Shown here: positions 34,369-42,969 of the stretch, in pieces
How positions within the stretch are numbered: position 1 is the stretch's first letter
How the letters are laid out: each line of letters starts with the position of its first letter
Assembly (NCBI GenBank): GCA_964497615.1
Contig: CAZCEC010000023.1
Span: 21,477-85,476, forward strand
Reading direction: 5' to 3'
DNA from: CAZCEC01 sp964497615
Lineage (GTDB): Bacteria; Chloroflexota; Anaerolineae; Anaerolineales; UBA6663
Length of the DNA stretch: 64,000 nucleotides
The notes under the pieces: generated by a model
Seen by the model: only the letters and a program-made list of their open reading frames with translations
Told to the model about the DNA's origin: nothing
Databases searched by the model: none
Position numbers and translations under genes: made by a program

Positions 34369-35157
34369 ATGGGTCGAATTGAGGAAGCATTCAGGAGCCG
34401 GCCGGCGTTCATGCCATACTTCCCCCTTGGATTCCCCACGCCGGAGGTGTCAGTGGATGTGATCGAGGGGCTGGCGCGCGGCGGCGCGGACTTGATTGAA
34501 GTGGGGCTGCCATTCTCAGACCCGCTGGCGGACGGCCCGGTGATCCAGCGCGCGACGCAGGTGGCGCTGCAGAATGGGATGACGCTGGCGAAGGGGCTGA
34601 GGGCAGTGGCCGAACTGCGCCAGCGGGGCGTCACGATTCCGCTGGTGCTGATGGGTTACTACAACCCCATGCTGGCCTATGGGCTGAGGCGGCTGGCGGC
34701 GGAGGCGGCGCAGGCCGGCGCGGATGGCTTCATCGTGCCGGACCTGCCGCCCGAGGAGGCCAGTGAGATGGAAGCGGCGCTGGGGGAGCACGGCCTGCCC
34801 CTGGTGCGGATGCTGGCGCCCACCACCCCGCCGGAGCGCGCGGCGCGGGTGCTGGCGGGGGCCACGGGCTTCGTCTATCTGGTCTCGCTGACCGGCGTGA
34901 CCGGGGCGCGCAGTGAGGTGGCGGCGGGGCTGGAGGCGTTTGTGGCGCGGACGCGGGCGATCGCGGCGGGCGTGCCCCTGTGCGTGGGGTTTGGCATCTC
35001 AACGCCGGAGCAGGCCGGGGCGGTGGGGCGGGTAGCGGACGGGATTATCGTGGGGTCGGCGTGTGTGAAGGCGCTGGAGAACGCGGCAGACCCGCGGCAG
35101 GAGGCGGAGGCGTTTGCGCGGCGGTTCCGGCAGGGGTTGGGACGTCCGGTGGAGTAA
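34369..35157 (+). CDS. trpA: Tryptophan synthase alpha chain
   Basis: A 262-residue TIM barrel that splits indole-3-glycerol phosphate. FMPYFPLGFPTPEVSVDVIEG, LIEVGLPFSDPLADGPVIQ (catalytic Glu in EVGLPFSDP), PLVLMGYYNPMLAYG, GADGFIVPDLPPEEA (catalytic Asp), FVYLVSLTGVTGAR and GFGISTPEQAG are all intact. It is the last gene of the cluster; no enzyme genes follow on this strand before the convergent CNNM gene. Confidence 0.96.
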   Translation: MGRIEEAFRSRPAFMPYFPLGFPTPEVSVDVIEGLARGGADLIEVGLPFSDPLADGPVIQRATQVALQNGMTLAKGLRAVAELRQRGVTIPLVLMGYYNPMLAYGLRRLAAEAAQAGADGFIVPDLPPEEASEMEAALGEHGLPLVRMLAPTTPPERAARVLAGATGFVYLVSLTGVTGARSEVAAGLEAFVARTRAIAAGVPLCVGFGISTPEQAGAVGRVADGIIVGSACVKALENAADPRQEAEAFARRFRQGLGRPVE

Positions 35158-35210
35158 TGCTTTTACTGCAAAGGACGCAATGAGCGCAAAGAAAGAGCGT
35201 GCGTGCGGGG

Positions 35211-35343
35211 GGTATCAAGGTATGGATACCGCTTGCGAATTAGCGAAGCGTCCTGCGTCCCTGTAGACCATGGCGGCCCAACGGGCTGGGGACGCGGTGG
35301 CCGAAAGCGCAGGTTCATCGCGCCGCCTTCAGGCGCGGATTTT
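35211..35343 (+). other. Structured intergenic segment after trpA with a weak terminator
   Basis: The 202-bp space holds nested hairpins: GGTATC/GATACC (35211-35230), GCGTCCC/GGGACGC (35255-35295), and CGCGCC/GGCGCG (35319-35337) followed by TTTT at 35340-35343. The last may terminate the trp transcript. The 5' part (35161-35200) has CGCAAAGGACGC-type repeat units. No gene is visible. Confidence 0.45.
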
Positions 35344-35359
35344 GCGAAGCACCCCGGAA

Positions 35360-36712
35360 CTAAGTGTAGGGGCCATTCGCTGGCCCTGACGGGTTGAATT
35401 CGCCAGCAGTAGGTGGCGGAGAGAGGGGCGTAACCAGGATGCGGTCCACGCGGCGGGCGTCCATGTCCATCACCTCAAAGCGCCAGTCTTCATAGTCGAA
35501 GGTCTGCCCGGCGGCCGGCACGCGCCCCAGAACAGTCATCACGAAACCGCCCAGTGTTTCAAAGTCGCCGTGCGCTTCAGCGGACAGGCTGCGCAGGCCG
35601 AGCAGGTTCGTGAACTCGGCCACCGACAGCCGGCCATCCAGCAGCCACGAGCCATCGGGGCGGTGCACGGTCTCTTCGGCTGGCTGGTGGTAGGAGGGCA
35701 TGTCGCCCACCAGGGCCTCCAGGATATCGGCGCGGGTGACCATGCCGTGCAGCCCGCCGAACTCGTCGATCACCAGCGCGGCATGCTCGCGGGTCCGCTT
35801 GAGCAGTTCCAGCACATCGAGAATGGACTGCGACTCGGGCACGACGAGCGGCGGGCTCATCAGCGCCTCCAGCGCGGCGGGCTGCCCCGTCGCGAGTTGG
35901 CCCAGATAGTCGCGCCCGCGCAGCATCCCCACGACATTGTCCAGGCTGCCCTGCGCCACGGGGAACATGACGTGCGGATGGTTCAGCACCGTATAGCGAA
36001 TGGTCTCCTCGGGCGCGTCCCGGTCAATCCAGATGAGCTGGGTCCGTGGGGTGAGGACGCTGCTAACGCGCCGGTCGCCCAGGGTGAGCGCACTCTCGAC
36101 GATATTCTGCTCGCCGGGATCGAAGACGCCGACGCGGCGGCCCTGATCCACGAGGATGTTGATTTCTTCGGCGGAGACCGGGCTTTCCGCGACGGCGGAC
36201 AGGCCGAGCAGCCGCTGCAAGACGTCGGTAGACAGGCTGAGAAAACGGACGACTGGCCCCGCCAGGCGCGAGAGGGCCAGCATGGGCCGCGCCATGCGGG
36301 CCGCCATGCCCTCCGGGTCGCGCAGGGCAATCTGCTTGGGCAGGAGCTCCCCCAGCACCAGTGAGAAGTACGTCACCGGCAGCACGACGGCGACCAGCGC
36401 GATGGCCTCGGCATACGGAGCCAAAGCTGGGGTCCGCGCCACCCGCTCGGCGATGGCCTCCGCCAGGGTGGCGCCGCTGAACGCGCCGGCCAGGATGCCC
36501 ACCAGCGTTATGCCGATCTGCACCGTGGAGAGGAAGCGCGCCGGTTCGCGGGCCAGTTCGAGCGCCGTTTTCGCGCCCAGGTCGCCCTGTTCGGCGCGAT
36601 GCTGGAGGCGGGCCCGGCGGGCAGAGACCACGGCGATCTCGGCCAGGGCAAAGACCCCATTGGCCAGAATGAGCGCCAGGATGAGGATGATCTCGATGAT
36701 GGGGCCGCCCAC
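35360..36712 (-). CDS. CNNM/CorC-HlyC family transmembrane transporter
   Basis: A 450-residue protein. The N-terminal DUF21/CNNM membrane domain (about 1-190) has ILANGVFALAEIAVVSARR, TVQIGITLVGILAGAFSGA and VVLPVTYFSLVLGELLPKQIAL. Two CBS domains follow (about 205-330; LTPRTQLIWIDRDAPEETIR, and HAALVIDEFGGLHGMVTRADILEALVGD), then a C-terminal CorC/HlyC domain (about 350-430; SWLLDGRLSVAEFTNLLG, TLGGFVMTVLGRVPAAGQ). Family members handle Mg2+/Co2+; the older name 'hemolysin' is misleading. Its start abuts the stop of the DUF72 gene. Confidence 0.93.
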   Translation of the reverse strand: MGGPIIEIILILALILANGVFALAEIAVVSARRARLQHRAEQGDLGAKTALELAREPARFLSTVQIGITLVGILAGAFSGATLAEAIAERVARTPALAPYAEAIALVAVVLPVTYFSLVLGELLPKQIALRDPEGMAARMARPMLALSRLAGPVVRFLSLSTDVLQRLLGLSAVAESPVSAEEINILVDQGRRVGVFDPGEQNIVESALTLGDRRVSSVLTPRTQLIWIDRDAPEETIRYTVLNHPHVMFPVAQGSLDNVVGMLRGRDYLGQLATGQPAALEALMSPPLVVPESQSILDVLELLKRTREHAALVIDEFGGLHGMVTRADILEALVGDMPSYHQPAEETVHRPDGSWLLDGRLSVAEFTNLLGLRSLSAEAHGDFETLGGFVMTVLGRVPAAGQTFDYEDWRFEVMDMDARRVDRILVTPLSPPPTAGEFNPSGPANGPYT

Positions 36713-37572
36713 TTAGAACAGACTCCCTTGTGTCATGGCGGGCGGGTCGGCGGCGTCCCACTCGGGGAGCGGCGGCAGCCGGTGGAGGCGGGCCACGCGC
36801 GCGTGGAACTCGCGGGCCAGGGCGGGCGCGTAATAATCCTGCTTGTGGTGGCAGAAGAAGAAAACGTCGTCTCCGGCGGCCAGCCATTCCGCCACGTGGC
36901 CGGCCCATTCGTCGAACAGCGGTTCGTTGCTGGGCAGGTCGGGATGGGAAATGTAGCGGACGAAAGCGAAGGGGGCGGTGCGGTCGAAGCGGACGGGCAC
37001 ATCGGGCTTGCGGGCCTGAGCCACGCGGGTGCCCTCGTCCAGCGGGGCGGCGCTGCGCAGGCCGCGCTGGTCGTAAAGCACGCGGGCCGCGCCGCGCTCG
37101 CGCAGAAGGGCGTGCAGGTCGGCCTCGGCGGCTTCGTCAAAGAAGTCGCGGTGGCGGACCTCGACGGCCAGGCCGCCGGGCAGAGGCGGCAGCGCGGCGA
37201 GGTAGATGGCCAAGGCCGGCAACTGGCGCACGCCAAAGCTGGGCGGCAATTGGAGAAAGCTCGGGCCGCAGCGGTCGGCCAGGGCGGTGAGGCACTCCAC
37301 AAAGGCGGCGGTCTCGGCTTCGGCGCCGCGCAGGCGCTTGTGGTGGCTGATGGCCTGCGGAAATTTCAGGCAGAACTTGAAACCGGGCGGCGTCTCGTTG
37401 TACCACCGGTCCACGACTTCGGGGGCCGGGGTGGCGTAGAAGGTAGTGTTGCCTCGACCGTGTTCAGGCGCCGGCTGTATAGGCTGAGGAAGTCTTTCTG
37501 GCGGGCCCCCGCCGGGAAGAACGTGCCCACCCAGGCCTTGTTGGCCCACATGGGGGCGCCTAGGTGGAGCAT
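36713..37572 (-). pseudogene. DUF72 (YecE-like) gene with a single-base frameshift
   Basis: From ATG 37572 the frame reads LHLGAPMWANKAWVGTFFP and YSRRLNTVEA, as DUF72 proteins do. The continuation GNTTFYATPAPEVVDRWYNE and the rest to TQGSLF lies in the next frame. The consensus NTVEGNTTFYA is restored by inserting one G at 37452-37453, where GG stands instead of GGG. The whole remaining length (about 287 residues) is intact, so this is either a very recent mutation or a sequence error. DUF72 proteins are TIM barrels of unknown function. It sits between the glutaredoxin and CNNM genes. Confidence 0.85.
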
Positions 37573-37573
37573 G

Positions 37574-37631
37574 GCGAGTAATAGAGAGAAAAAGAAAGAG
37601 AAATAGAAAGAGACAAAGATCAAGAAAGAGA
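37574..37631. repeat. Homopurine/homopyrimidine tract upstream of the DUF72 gene
   Basis: The plus strand reads GAGAGAAAAAGAAAGAGAAA and similar AG-only runs for about 55 bp, with almost no pyrimidine. It fills the spacer between glutaredoxin and DUF72; on the coding strand this is a pyrimidine leader, so a purine-rich ribosome site is missing. Confidence 0.7.
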
Positions 37632-37967
37632 TCAGCCGGCGATGAAGCCGTGACCGAGGAGCCAGCGTCGCAGGGCGACCATGTCTGGCTCGGTGATGAC
37701 GGGGCCGCGATCGATGCCGCGCGGCGAGCGGCCAGGCTCCAGCGGGCGGGGCTCGACGATCGGGGTGGCTTCGCCGGGGCGGGCAACCACCAGGGTTGGC
37801 ACAGCCCGAAAGCCCGTCAACTCCTCCACGAGGGCGCGGGCGTCCGGGTCAAGGTCGATCATCACTTCTTGGAACGGAATCGCATGTTCCTCGAGCAACT
37901 GCCGGGCGCGGAAGCAGTCCGGGCAGGGGATGGTGCGGGAATACATGATCAGGGTTTTGTCGGACAT
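37632..37967 (-). CDS. Glutaredoxin-family protein
   Basis: A 111-residue protein with the redox motif CPDC (Cys15, Cys18) in IMYSRTIPCPDCFRARQLL, and the cis-Pro loop AVPTLVVARPG. A longer than usual loop follows (PLEPGRSPRGIDRGPVITE). It may reduce disulfides or glutathione-type mixed disulfides in the cytoplasm. It lies 18 bp after the amidase gene in the same direction. Confidence 0.85.
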   Translation of the reverse strand: MSDKTLIMYSRTIPCPDCFRARQLLEEHAIPFQEVMIDLDPDARALVEELTGFRAVPTLVVARPGEATPIVEPRPLEPGRSPRGIDRGPVITEPDMVALRRWLLGHGFIAG

Positions 37968-37985
37968 CGTAACCTCTGCCAGGGG

Positions 37986-38810
37986 CTAGGGCGCGGCCGG
38001 CGGGGTGGCAGTGGGGCCGACCGGCTCGTTCAGGGTATAGCACAGGATGCCTTCGATGACGCCTTGGGCCACGCGCTGCGGCTCTTCAGTGAGAAGCTTG
38101 TAGTCAAGATTTAGGAAGCCGGTCTCGATGATGGCGATAGGCGTGGTGGCATTGACCTCGTAGAAGGTGTGGTAGGAGGTCATGTCGGGCGTGATGGTAT
38201 TGGCATGGAACGACAGGCCGGTGCGGGCGGCGTAGCGGTCGGTCAGGCAGGCGACGAGCCGCGTGGCCTCGTCGGGGGCGCCGGTGTCCAGTGCCCCGGC
38301 CACCTTGAACCCGGTCGCCAGCTCGTTGATGTACTCGCACGAGTCATTGTGGATGGACACGACCGCCAGGGCCTGGTAGCCTTCCAGCCGCGAGTCGAAC
38401 TCGTCCAGCAAGTCAACGGCAAAGCCATTGGCCTCCAGCCCGGCCTGCACGCGAATAGCGATGTCGTGGTTAACCTGGGCCTCGGTCACGCCGCTCGGGC
38501 AGATGGCGCCGGGGTCGTTCTGCGGGCCGTTGTGGCCGGCGACGATGCCGATCTTGGGTTTGGGCGGCTCCAGGGTGGCGACGACGGGCAGCGCGGTGGG
38601 CGTAGACTCGGGGCCGGTGCTGGTGGCGATGACGGCCGCAATCTCCTCGGCGACGTTGCCGGGCAGTAAGGAGGACGGGGTCCAGGCGGTGAAGACCGTC
38701 GCCAGGGCGATGCCGACGGCCATGACGACGCCGATGTGGCGCAGGGCCTCGCCCAGGGCATTGAGCAGCGAGGCGGGGCGCGCGGCGGGCGGCGGGGAGG
38801 AGCGGGTCAT
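37986..38810 (-). CDS. N-acetylmuramoyl-L-alanine amidase (Amidase_3), membrane anchored
   Basis: A 274-residue protein. One hydrophobic helix (about 22-43) anchors it, then a Thr/Pro-containing linker and the Amidase_3 catalytic domain (about 86-260). Zn ligands are His in IGIVAGHNGPQ, Glu in GVTEAQVNHDIA, and His in VVSIHND; the catalytic Glu is in IAIIETGFLNLDYK. The enzyme cuts the peptide off peptidoglycan glycan strands outside the membrane. A -10 box lies 8 nt before its start. Confidence 0.9.
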   Translation of the reverse strand: MTRSSPPPAARPASLLNALGEALRHIGVVMAVGIALATVFTAWTPSSLLPGNVAEEIAAVIATSTGPESTPTALPVVATLEPPKPKIGIVAGHNGPQNDPGAICPSGVTEAQVNHDIAIRVQAGLEANGFAVDLLDEFDSRLEGYQALAVVSIHNDSCEYINELATGFKVAGALDTGAPDEATRLVACLTDRYAARTGLSFHANTITPDMTSYHTFYEVNATTPIAIIETGFLNLDYKLLTEEPQRVAQGVIEGILCYTLNEPVGPTATPPAAP

Positions 38811-38818
38811 GGGGCCGA

Positions 38819-38824
38819 ATCATA
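38819..38824 (-). promoter_or_regulatory. -10 box giving a leaderless start for the amidase
   Basis: On the minus strand TATGAT ends 8 nt before the ATG at 38810; no ribosome-binding site fits between. Confidence 0.5.
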
Positions 38825-38843
38825 CACCATTCCGTCTCGCCGC

Positions 38844-38908
38844 GTCATTCCGAGCCGGCCGCAGCCCGGATGGCCCGGCGCAGCCGGCGTGCAGGCGAGG
38901 AATCTTGG
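38844..38908. repeat. Dispersed repeat copy between the amidase and DgkA genes
   Basis: GTCATTCCGAGCC...GCGAGGAATCTTGG with a 40-bp GC-rich interior, longer than in other copies. Confidence 0.7.
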
Positions 38909-38971
38909 TGCGCCTGGCTCCGCCGTCTCCTAACACCACCGCACGGCGTTTGGGAGTGCACAGATTAGGGA

Positions 38972-38977
38972 TAGAAT
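38972..38977 (+). promoter_or_regulatory. -10 box giving a leaderless start for the DgkA-like gene
   Basis: TAGAAT ends 6 nt before ATG 38984. TTTGGG lies 17 bp upstream (38949-38954) as a possible weak -35. Confidence 0.5.
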
Positions 38978-38983
38978 GAAGGG

Positions 38984-39406
38984 ATGACGGAAACCCACAA
39001 GGCGTGGAGAAAGCCCCCTGCCCCGCGCCGGGCGGCCTCGCGGCTGGCATCCTTCCGCTATGCGTTCGCCGGGTGGTGGTACATGCTGCGCACCCAGCGC
39101 AATGCCTGGATCCACGCCGTCATCTCGACGGCGGTGTTCGCGCTGGGCCTGTGGCTGGGGTTGGGGCGGCTGGAGTGGGCCATCCTCCTGCTGGTTGTGG
39201 CGCTGGTGTGGATGGCAGAGTTCGTCAACACCGCGCTGGAGGCGGTGGTGGACCTGGCCTCGCCGGACCTGCACCCGCTGGCCAAGGTGGGCAAGGACGT
39301 GGCCGCGGCGGCCGTGCTGGTGGGCGCGGTGACGGCGGTGCTGGTGGGGCTGCTGGTGTTGGGGCCGCCGCTGTGGGAGCGGCTTTCCACACTTCTGGGT
39401 CTATAA
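38984..39406 (+). CDS. Diacylglycerol kinase/undecaprenol kinase family (DgkA-like)
   Basis: A 140-residue membrane protein with a basic cytoplasmic lead, an amphipathic segment (SFRYAFAGWWYMLRTQRNAWIH) and three membrane helices. The active-site signature EFVNTALEAVVDL...HPLAKVGKDVAAAAVL (about 76-107) is intact, including the Glu and Asn residues that bind Mg-ATP. Family members recycle undecaprenol or diacylglycerol by phosphorylation for cell-envelope synthesis. A wall amidase is encoded divergently next door. Confidence 0.92.
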   Translation: MTETHKAWRKPPAPRRAASRLASFRYAFAGWWYMLRTQRNAWIHAVISTAVFALGLWLGLGRLEWAILLLVVALVWMAEFVNTALEAVVDLASPDLHPLAKVGKDVAAAAVLVGAVTAVLVGLLVLGPPLWERLSTLLGL

Positions 39407-39407
39407 T
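39402..39407 (+). promoter_or_regulatory. -10 box giving a near-leaderless start for the fusion gene
   Basis: TATAAT overlaps the DgkA stop codon and ends 9 nt before ATG 39417. Confidence 0.45.
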
Positions 39408-39416
39408 CCGGCGCCC

Positions 39417-41891
39417 ATGGATGTAGATATCGAGCTCTATCGCCGCGAGGTGCGGATCTCAGCTCAACCGCTGGTGCGGCTCAGCGCGATTGACATTGCC
39501 CCCGACCGCCCTCAGCGTACCATGGTCTTCATCCACGGTTTCGGCGGGAACGCGCGCCAGTGGCAGTATCAGCTCCGGCACTTCTCCGATGATTCGCGCG
39601 TCATCGCGCTCGACCTGCGCGGCCACGGGCAGTCGGACAAGCCGCAGACCAGCTACGACATGGCCTCCATCTGCGCCGACATCGCCGCCGCCCTGGATGA
39701 GTTGGGAGTGAAAGAACCGATCGTGCTGGCGGGGCACTCCTTTGGGGGCGCGGTGGTCACCGAGTTCGCCACCCGCTATGCCGAGCGCGTGGGGCGGCTG
39801 GTGCTGGTGGCCAGCGCGGGCGAGTACCGCATCGAGCCAAGGCTCCGGTTCGCCCTGCGCCTGCCGCAGATGGTGCTCGACGTGGCGATGGGCCTGTATT
39901 TCAAGAAGTTCATCTCAGCCTCGCCGTATGCGCTGCGGACCATGTACCGCAACACCATGCGCAACTGGAACGGCTGGAGCCTGCTGCGCGGGCTGACCAT
40001 GCCGACCCTGGTCATCCGTGGGAACCGCGACCGGGTGCTGGATGCGGCCGCCTTCGACATTGCCCGCGCCATTCCGGATGTGGAGGAAGTGGACGTCGGG
40101 GTCAGCGCCCACATGGTGATGCTGGAACGGCGCGAAGCGGTGAACCGCGCTATCGAGCGCTTCGTGGAGGGCGGGCGCGGCCGGCGCGGCCTGGGCGAGG
40201 TGGATGAGCAGCGCCAACTGCGCAAGGAGCGCATCTGGCTGGACCACTACGACAACGGCGTGCCCTACACCATCGGCGTGCCGCCAGCCACCATGCATCG
40301 CATCCTGCGCTCGGCGGCGCGGCGCTACCCGCTGCACCCGGCCATCCTGTTCGAGGGCGGCCGGCTCACCTACCGCCGTCTGAACCGCGAGTCGTCCCGC
40401 TTTGCCAACCTGCTGCGCGGCCTGGGCCTGAACCCCGGCGACCGGGTGCTGGTCCTGCTCCCCAACCTGCCCCAGACCGTCATCGTCTATTTCGGCATCC
40501 TGAAGGCGGCCGGCGTGATCGTGTTCACCACGCCGCTCTCGGAGCCGGTGGAGTTGGCGCGCCAGGTGCGCGACTCCGGGGCGCGGGTGCTGGTGACCTT
40601 CACCCGGCATGCCGCGATGGCGCAGGAAGTGATGGCACAGACCCAGCTTGAGCACGTCATCCTCACCAACGTCAAGGATTACCTCCCCGAGCCCAAGCGC
40701 ACCCTGTTCTCCCTCACGCGCGAGGCCCGCGAAGGGCACCAACTGAAGCAGCCCCTGCCGGCGGGTGTGCACCTGATGTCGGCGGAGTTGTACAAGTACA
40801 GCCCGCACGCCCCCGAGATCGAGGTGGCGCAGGACGAGGTGGCCCTCATCCAGTACACCTCCGGCACCACCGCCCAGCCCAAGGGCGTGATGCTGTCGCA
40901 CCGCAACCTGGTGGCCAACATCCTGCAAACCCGCCACTGGATCCCCGGCTTGAAGGAGGGCAAGGAAGTCTTTCTCTCGGTGGTGCCGTTCTCGCACGTC
41001 TATGGCATGACGCTGGCGCTGAATGTGCCCGTGGCGCTGGCGGCGGCCTGCATCATCCTGCCGACCTTCGTCACCGAGGACGTGCTCAAGGCCATCAAGC
41101 GCTACCGTCCGACAATCTTCCCCGGCGTGCCAACCATGTATATGGCGATCAACAATTTCCCAGGGGTGCGGCGCTACGGCATTGACAGCATCAAGGCCTG
41201 CCTGTCGGGCGCGGCGCCCCTGCCGGTGGAGGTGCAGGAGGCTTTCGAGAAGCTGACGCGCGGGCGGCTGGTCGAAGGCTATGGACTGACCGAGGCCACC
41301 ACCGCCACCCACGGCAATCCCCTGGAAGGACTGCGCAAGCTCGGCTCCATCGGCATCCCCCTGCCCTCCACCGAAGCCAAGGTCGTGGACCTGAGCAACG
41401 GCCGCGACCTGCCGCCAGGGCAACTGGGCGAGCTGGCAGTGCGCGGGCCGCAGGTGATGCTGGGCTATTGGAACACGGGCAGCAAGGCGCGCGAATTCAT
41501 CACCAAGGATGGCTGGCTGCTCACCGGCGACGTAGGGCGCATGGACGATGACGGCTACTTCGAGGTGGTCGCCCGCAAGCGCGAGATGATCCTGGCCGGG
41601 GAATATCAGGTCTATCCCCGGGATGTGGAAGAAGTGCTGTACGAGAACCCGAAGGTGAAAGAGGTGGCGGTGGTGGGGGTGCAGCCGCCCAAATGGCCGT
41701 TCCAGCGGGTGAAGGCGTACGTGGTGCTGAGCGAGGGCGTCACCGTGAGCGAGGCCGAGTTGGTGGCGCTGTGCAAGCGGCGGCTGGAGGCCTATGCCGT
41801 GCCGTGGAAGATCGAATTCGTGAAAGAGCTGCCGAAGAACTTCATGGGGAAAGTGCTGCGGCGGATGCTGGTTGAAGAAGGCTCGGATTGA
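39417..41891 (+). CDS. Alpha/beta-hydrolase fused to AMP-dependent acyl-CoA ligase
   Basis: An 824-residue fusion. Residues about 35-255 are an alpha/beta hydrolase with oxyanion segment VFIHGFGGNA, nucleophile Ser108 in LAGHSFGGAVV and a C-terminal His in VSAHMVML. Residues about 280-824 are an adenylate-forming ligase: YTSGTTAQPKG (480-490), GYGLTEATTATHGNP, the TGD motif in GWLLTGDVGRMDDDGYF, the RKREMILAGEYQVYPRDVEE hinge, and the catalytic Lys in KNFMGKVLRR. Together it may release an acid from an ester and activate it to acyl-CoA. The nucleophile is Ser, not the Asp of OleB-type beta-lactone decarboxylases, so an OleBC assignment is not supported. Confidence 0.88.
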   Translation: MDVDIELYRREVRISAQPLVRLSAIDIAPDRPQRTMVFIHGFGGNARQWQYQLRHFSDDSRVIALDLRGHGQSDKPQTSYDMASICADIAAALDELGVKEPIVLAGHSFGGAVVTEFATRYAERVGRLVLVASAGEYRIEPRLRFALRLPQMVLDVAMGLYFKKFISASPYALRTMYRNTMRNWNGWSLLRGLTMPTLVIRGNRDRVLDAAAFDIARAIPDVEEVDVGVSAHMVMLERREAVNRAIERFVEGGRGRRGLGEVDEQRQLRKERIWLDHYDNGVPYTIGVPPATMHRILRSAARRYPLHPAILFEGGRLTYRRLNRESSRFANLLRGLGLNPGDRVLVLLPNLPQTVIVYFGILKAAGVIVFTTPLSEPVELARQVRDSGARVLVTFTRHAAMAQEVMAQTQLEHVILTNVKDYLPEPKRTLFSLTREAREGHQLKQPLPAGVHLMSAELYKYSPHAPEIEVAQDEVALIQYTSGTTAQPKGVMLSHRNLVANILQTRHWIPGLKEGKEVFLSVVPFSHVYGMTLALNVPVALAAACIILPTFVTEDVLKAIKRYRPTIFPGVPTMYMAINNFPGVRRYGIDSIKACLSGAAPLPVEVQEAFEKLTRGRLVEGYGLTEATTATHGNPLEGLRKLGSIGIPLPSTEAKVVDLSNGRDLPPGQLGELAVRGPQVMLGYWNTGSKAREFITKDGWLLTGDVGRMDDDGYFEVVARKREMILAGEYQVYPRDVEEVLYENPKVKEVAVVGVQPPKWPFQRVKAYVVLSEGVTVSEAELVALCKRRLEAYAVPWKIEFVKELPKNFMGKVLRRMLVEEGSD

Positions 41892-41901
41892 GGAAGCGAA
41901 C

Positions 41902-42891
41902 ATGCCGAAAAAAAACACAGCCTACATCGGTATCGACCTCGGCGGGACGAGCCTGCGGGCCGGCGTCGTGGCGCGCGACGGCGCCGTGCTGGGCCTGGAG
42001 AAGCGCAAGACCAAGCCGGAGCTGGGCGCCCAGGGGGTGCTGGACCGGATGGCAGAGGCCGCCAAGCGGGCGATGAAGGCGGCCGGGGTCAAGGCGCGCC
42101 AGGTGGGCGGCCTGGGCGTGGGCGTGCCAGGGCCGATTGACCGCGAGGCCGGCCTGGTGCGCCTGGCCGTGAACCTGGGGCCAAGCTGGACCAATTTGCG
42201 GTTGGCGGAGGCGCTGCAGGACCGGCTGGACCTGCCAGTGGCGCTCGACAATGACGTGCGCGTGGGCGCGCTGGGTGAGCACACCCACGGCGCAGGCCAG
42301 GGCCTGGACGACATGGTGGCGGTGTTCGTGGGCACCGGCATCGGCGGCGGGCTGGTGTTGGGCGGCGAACTGCGGGCCGGCTGGCGGGGCAGCGCCGGCG
42401 AGGTGGGCCACACCGTCATCAACCACTGCAACGAGGTGGTGGGCAAAACGGGCCAGCCCGGCACGGTGGAGCCCCTCGCCAGCCGGACGGGCATGGAGCG
42501 CTACGTGCGCCAGGCGGCAGCGCAGGGCCGCGAGACGATTGTGCCGGGGCTGATGGACACTCTTGGCGGCGGGCGGCTGACCAGCAGCGTGATCGCGGCG
42601 GCGTTGCGCCAGCAAGACGCGGTGATGCAGGAGGCGCTGCGGACGGCCCAGCACACCCTGGGCGTGCTGGCCGCCAACCTGATCAACACCCTCGACCCGC
42701 AGATGATCGTCTTTGGCGGCGGGGTGACTGAACGGCTGGGGGAACGGTTCCTGGCGCCCATCCGGCGCGTGGCGTATGCCAATTTGATTAATAAGCACAA
42801 TGCGCGGGGCGTAAAGATCGTGCCGGCGGCTTTGAAGGACGCCGCGGGCGTGGTGGGGGCAGCGGTGATGGCGCGGCGCACGCTTCACTAA
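41902..42891 (+). CDS. ROK-family sugar kinase lacking the usual zinc motif
   Basis: A 329-residue ASKHA kinase from ATG 41902. IGIDLGGTSLRAGVV binds phosphate, GLGVGVPGPIDREAG and NDVRVGALGEHTHGAG contain the catalytic Asp (LDNDV), FVGTGIGGGLVLGG is the second phosphate loop, and GEVGHTVIN the sugar-binding Glu/His. The CxCGxxGCxE zinc cluster normally found right after is replaced by NHCNEVVGKTGQPGTVEP. Probable glucose or related hexose kinase; the phosphofructokinase gene lies 78 bp downstream, pointing to glycolysis. Confidence 0.88.
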   Translation: MPKKNTAYIGIDLGGTSLRAGVVARDGAVLGLEKRKTKPELGAQGVLDRMAEAAKRAMKAAGVKARQVGGLGVGVPGPIDREAGLVRLAVNLGPSWTNLRLAEALQDRLDLPVALDNDVRVGALGEHTHGAGQGLDDMVAVFVGTGIGGGLVLGGELRAGWRGSAGEVGHTVINHCNEVVGKTGQPGTVEPLASRTGMERYVRQAAAQGRETIVPGLMDTLGGGRLTSSVIAAALRQQDAVMQEALRTAQHTLGVLAANLINTLDPQMIVFGGGVTERLGERFLAPIRRVAYANLINKHNARGVKIVPAALKDAAGVVGAAVMARRTLH

Positions 42892-42908
42892 GCGTGCCTG
42901 ATATGATT

Positions 42909-42944
42909 GTCATTCCAAGGCGCAGTTGCCGAGGGATCCAGATT
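42909..42944. repeat. Dispersed repeat, decayed single arm
   Basis: TGTCATTCCAAGGCGCAG...GCCGAGGGATCCAGATTC between the ROK kinase and phosphofructokinase genes, with several substitutions. Confidence 0.6.
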
Positions 42945-42969
42945 CAGTTGATGGCCTAAGGAGTGCGGC

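Noticed and set aside
36713..37572. Programmed frameshifting in the DUF72 gene
   Set aside because: No slippery heptamer or downstream structure at 37452; a one-base loss in a G-run is simpler.
39417..41891. OleB-OleC fusion for olefin or beta-lactone synthesis
   Set aside because: The hydrolase nucleophile is Ser (GHSFGGA), whereas OleB uses Asp. No oleA/oleD genes are near.
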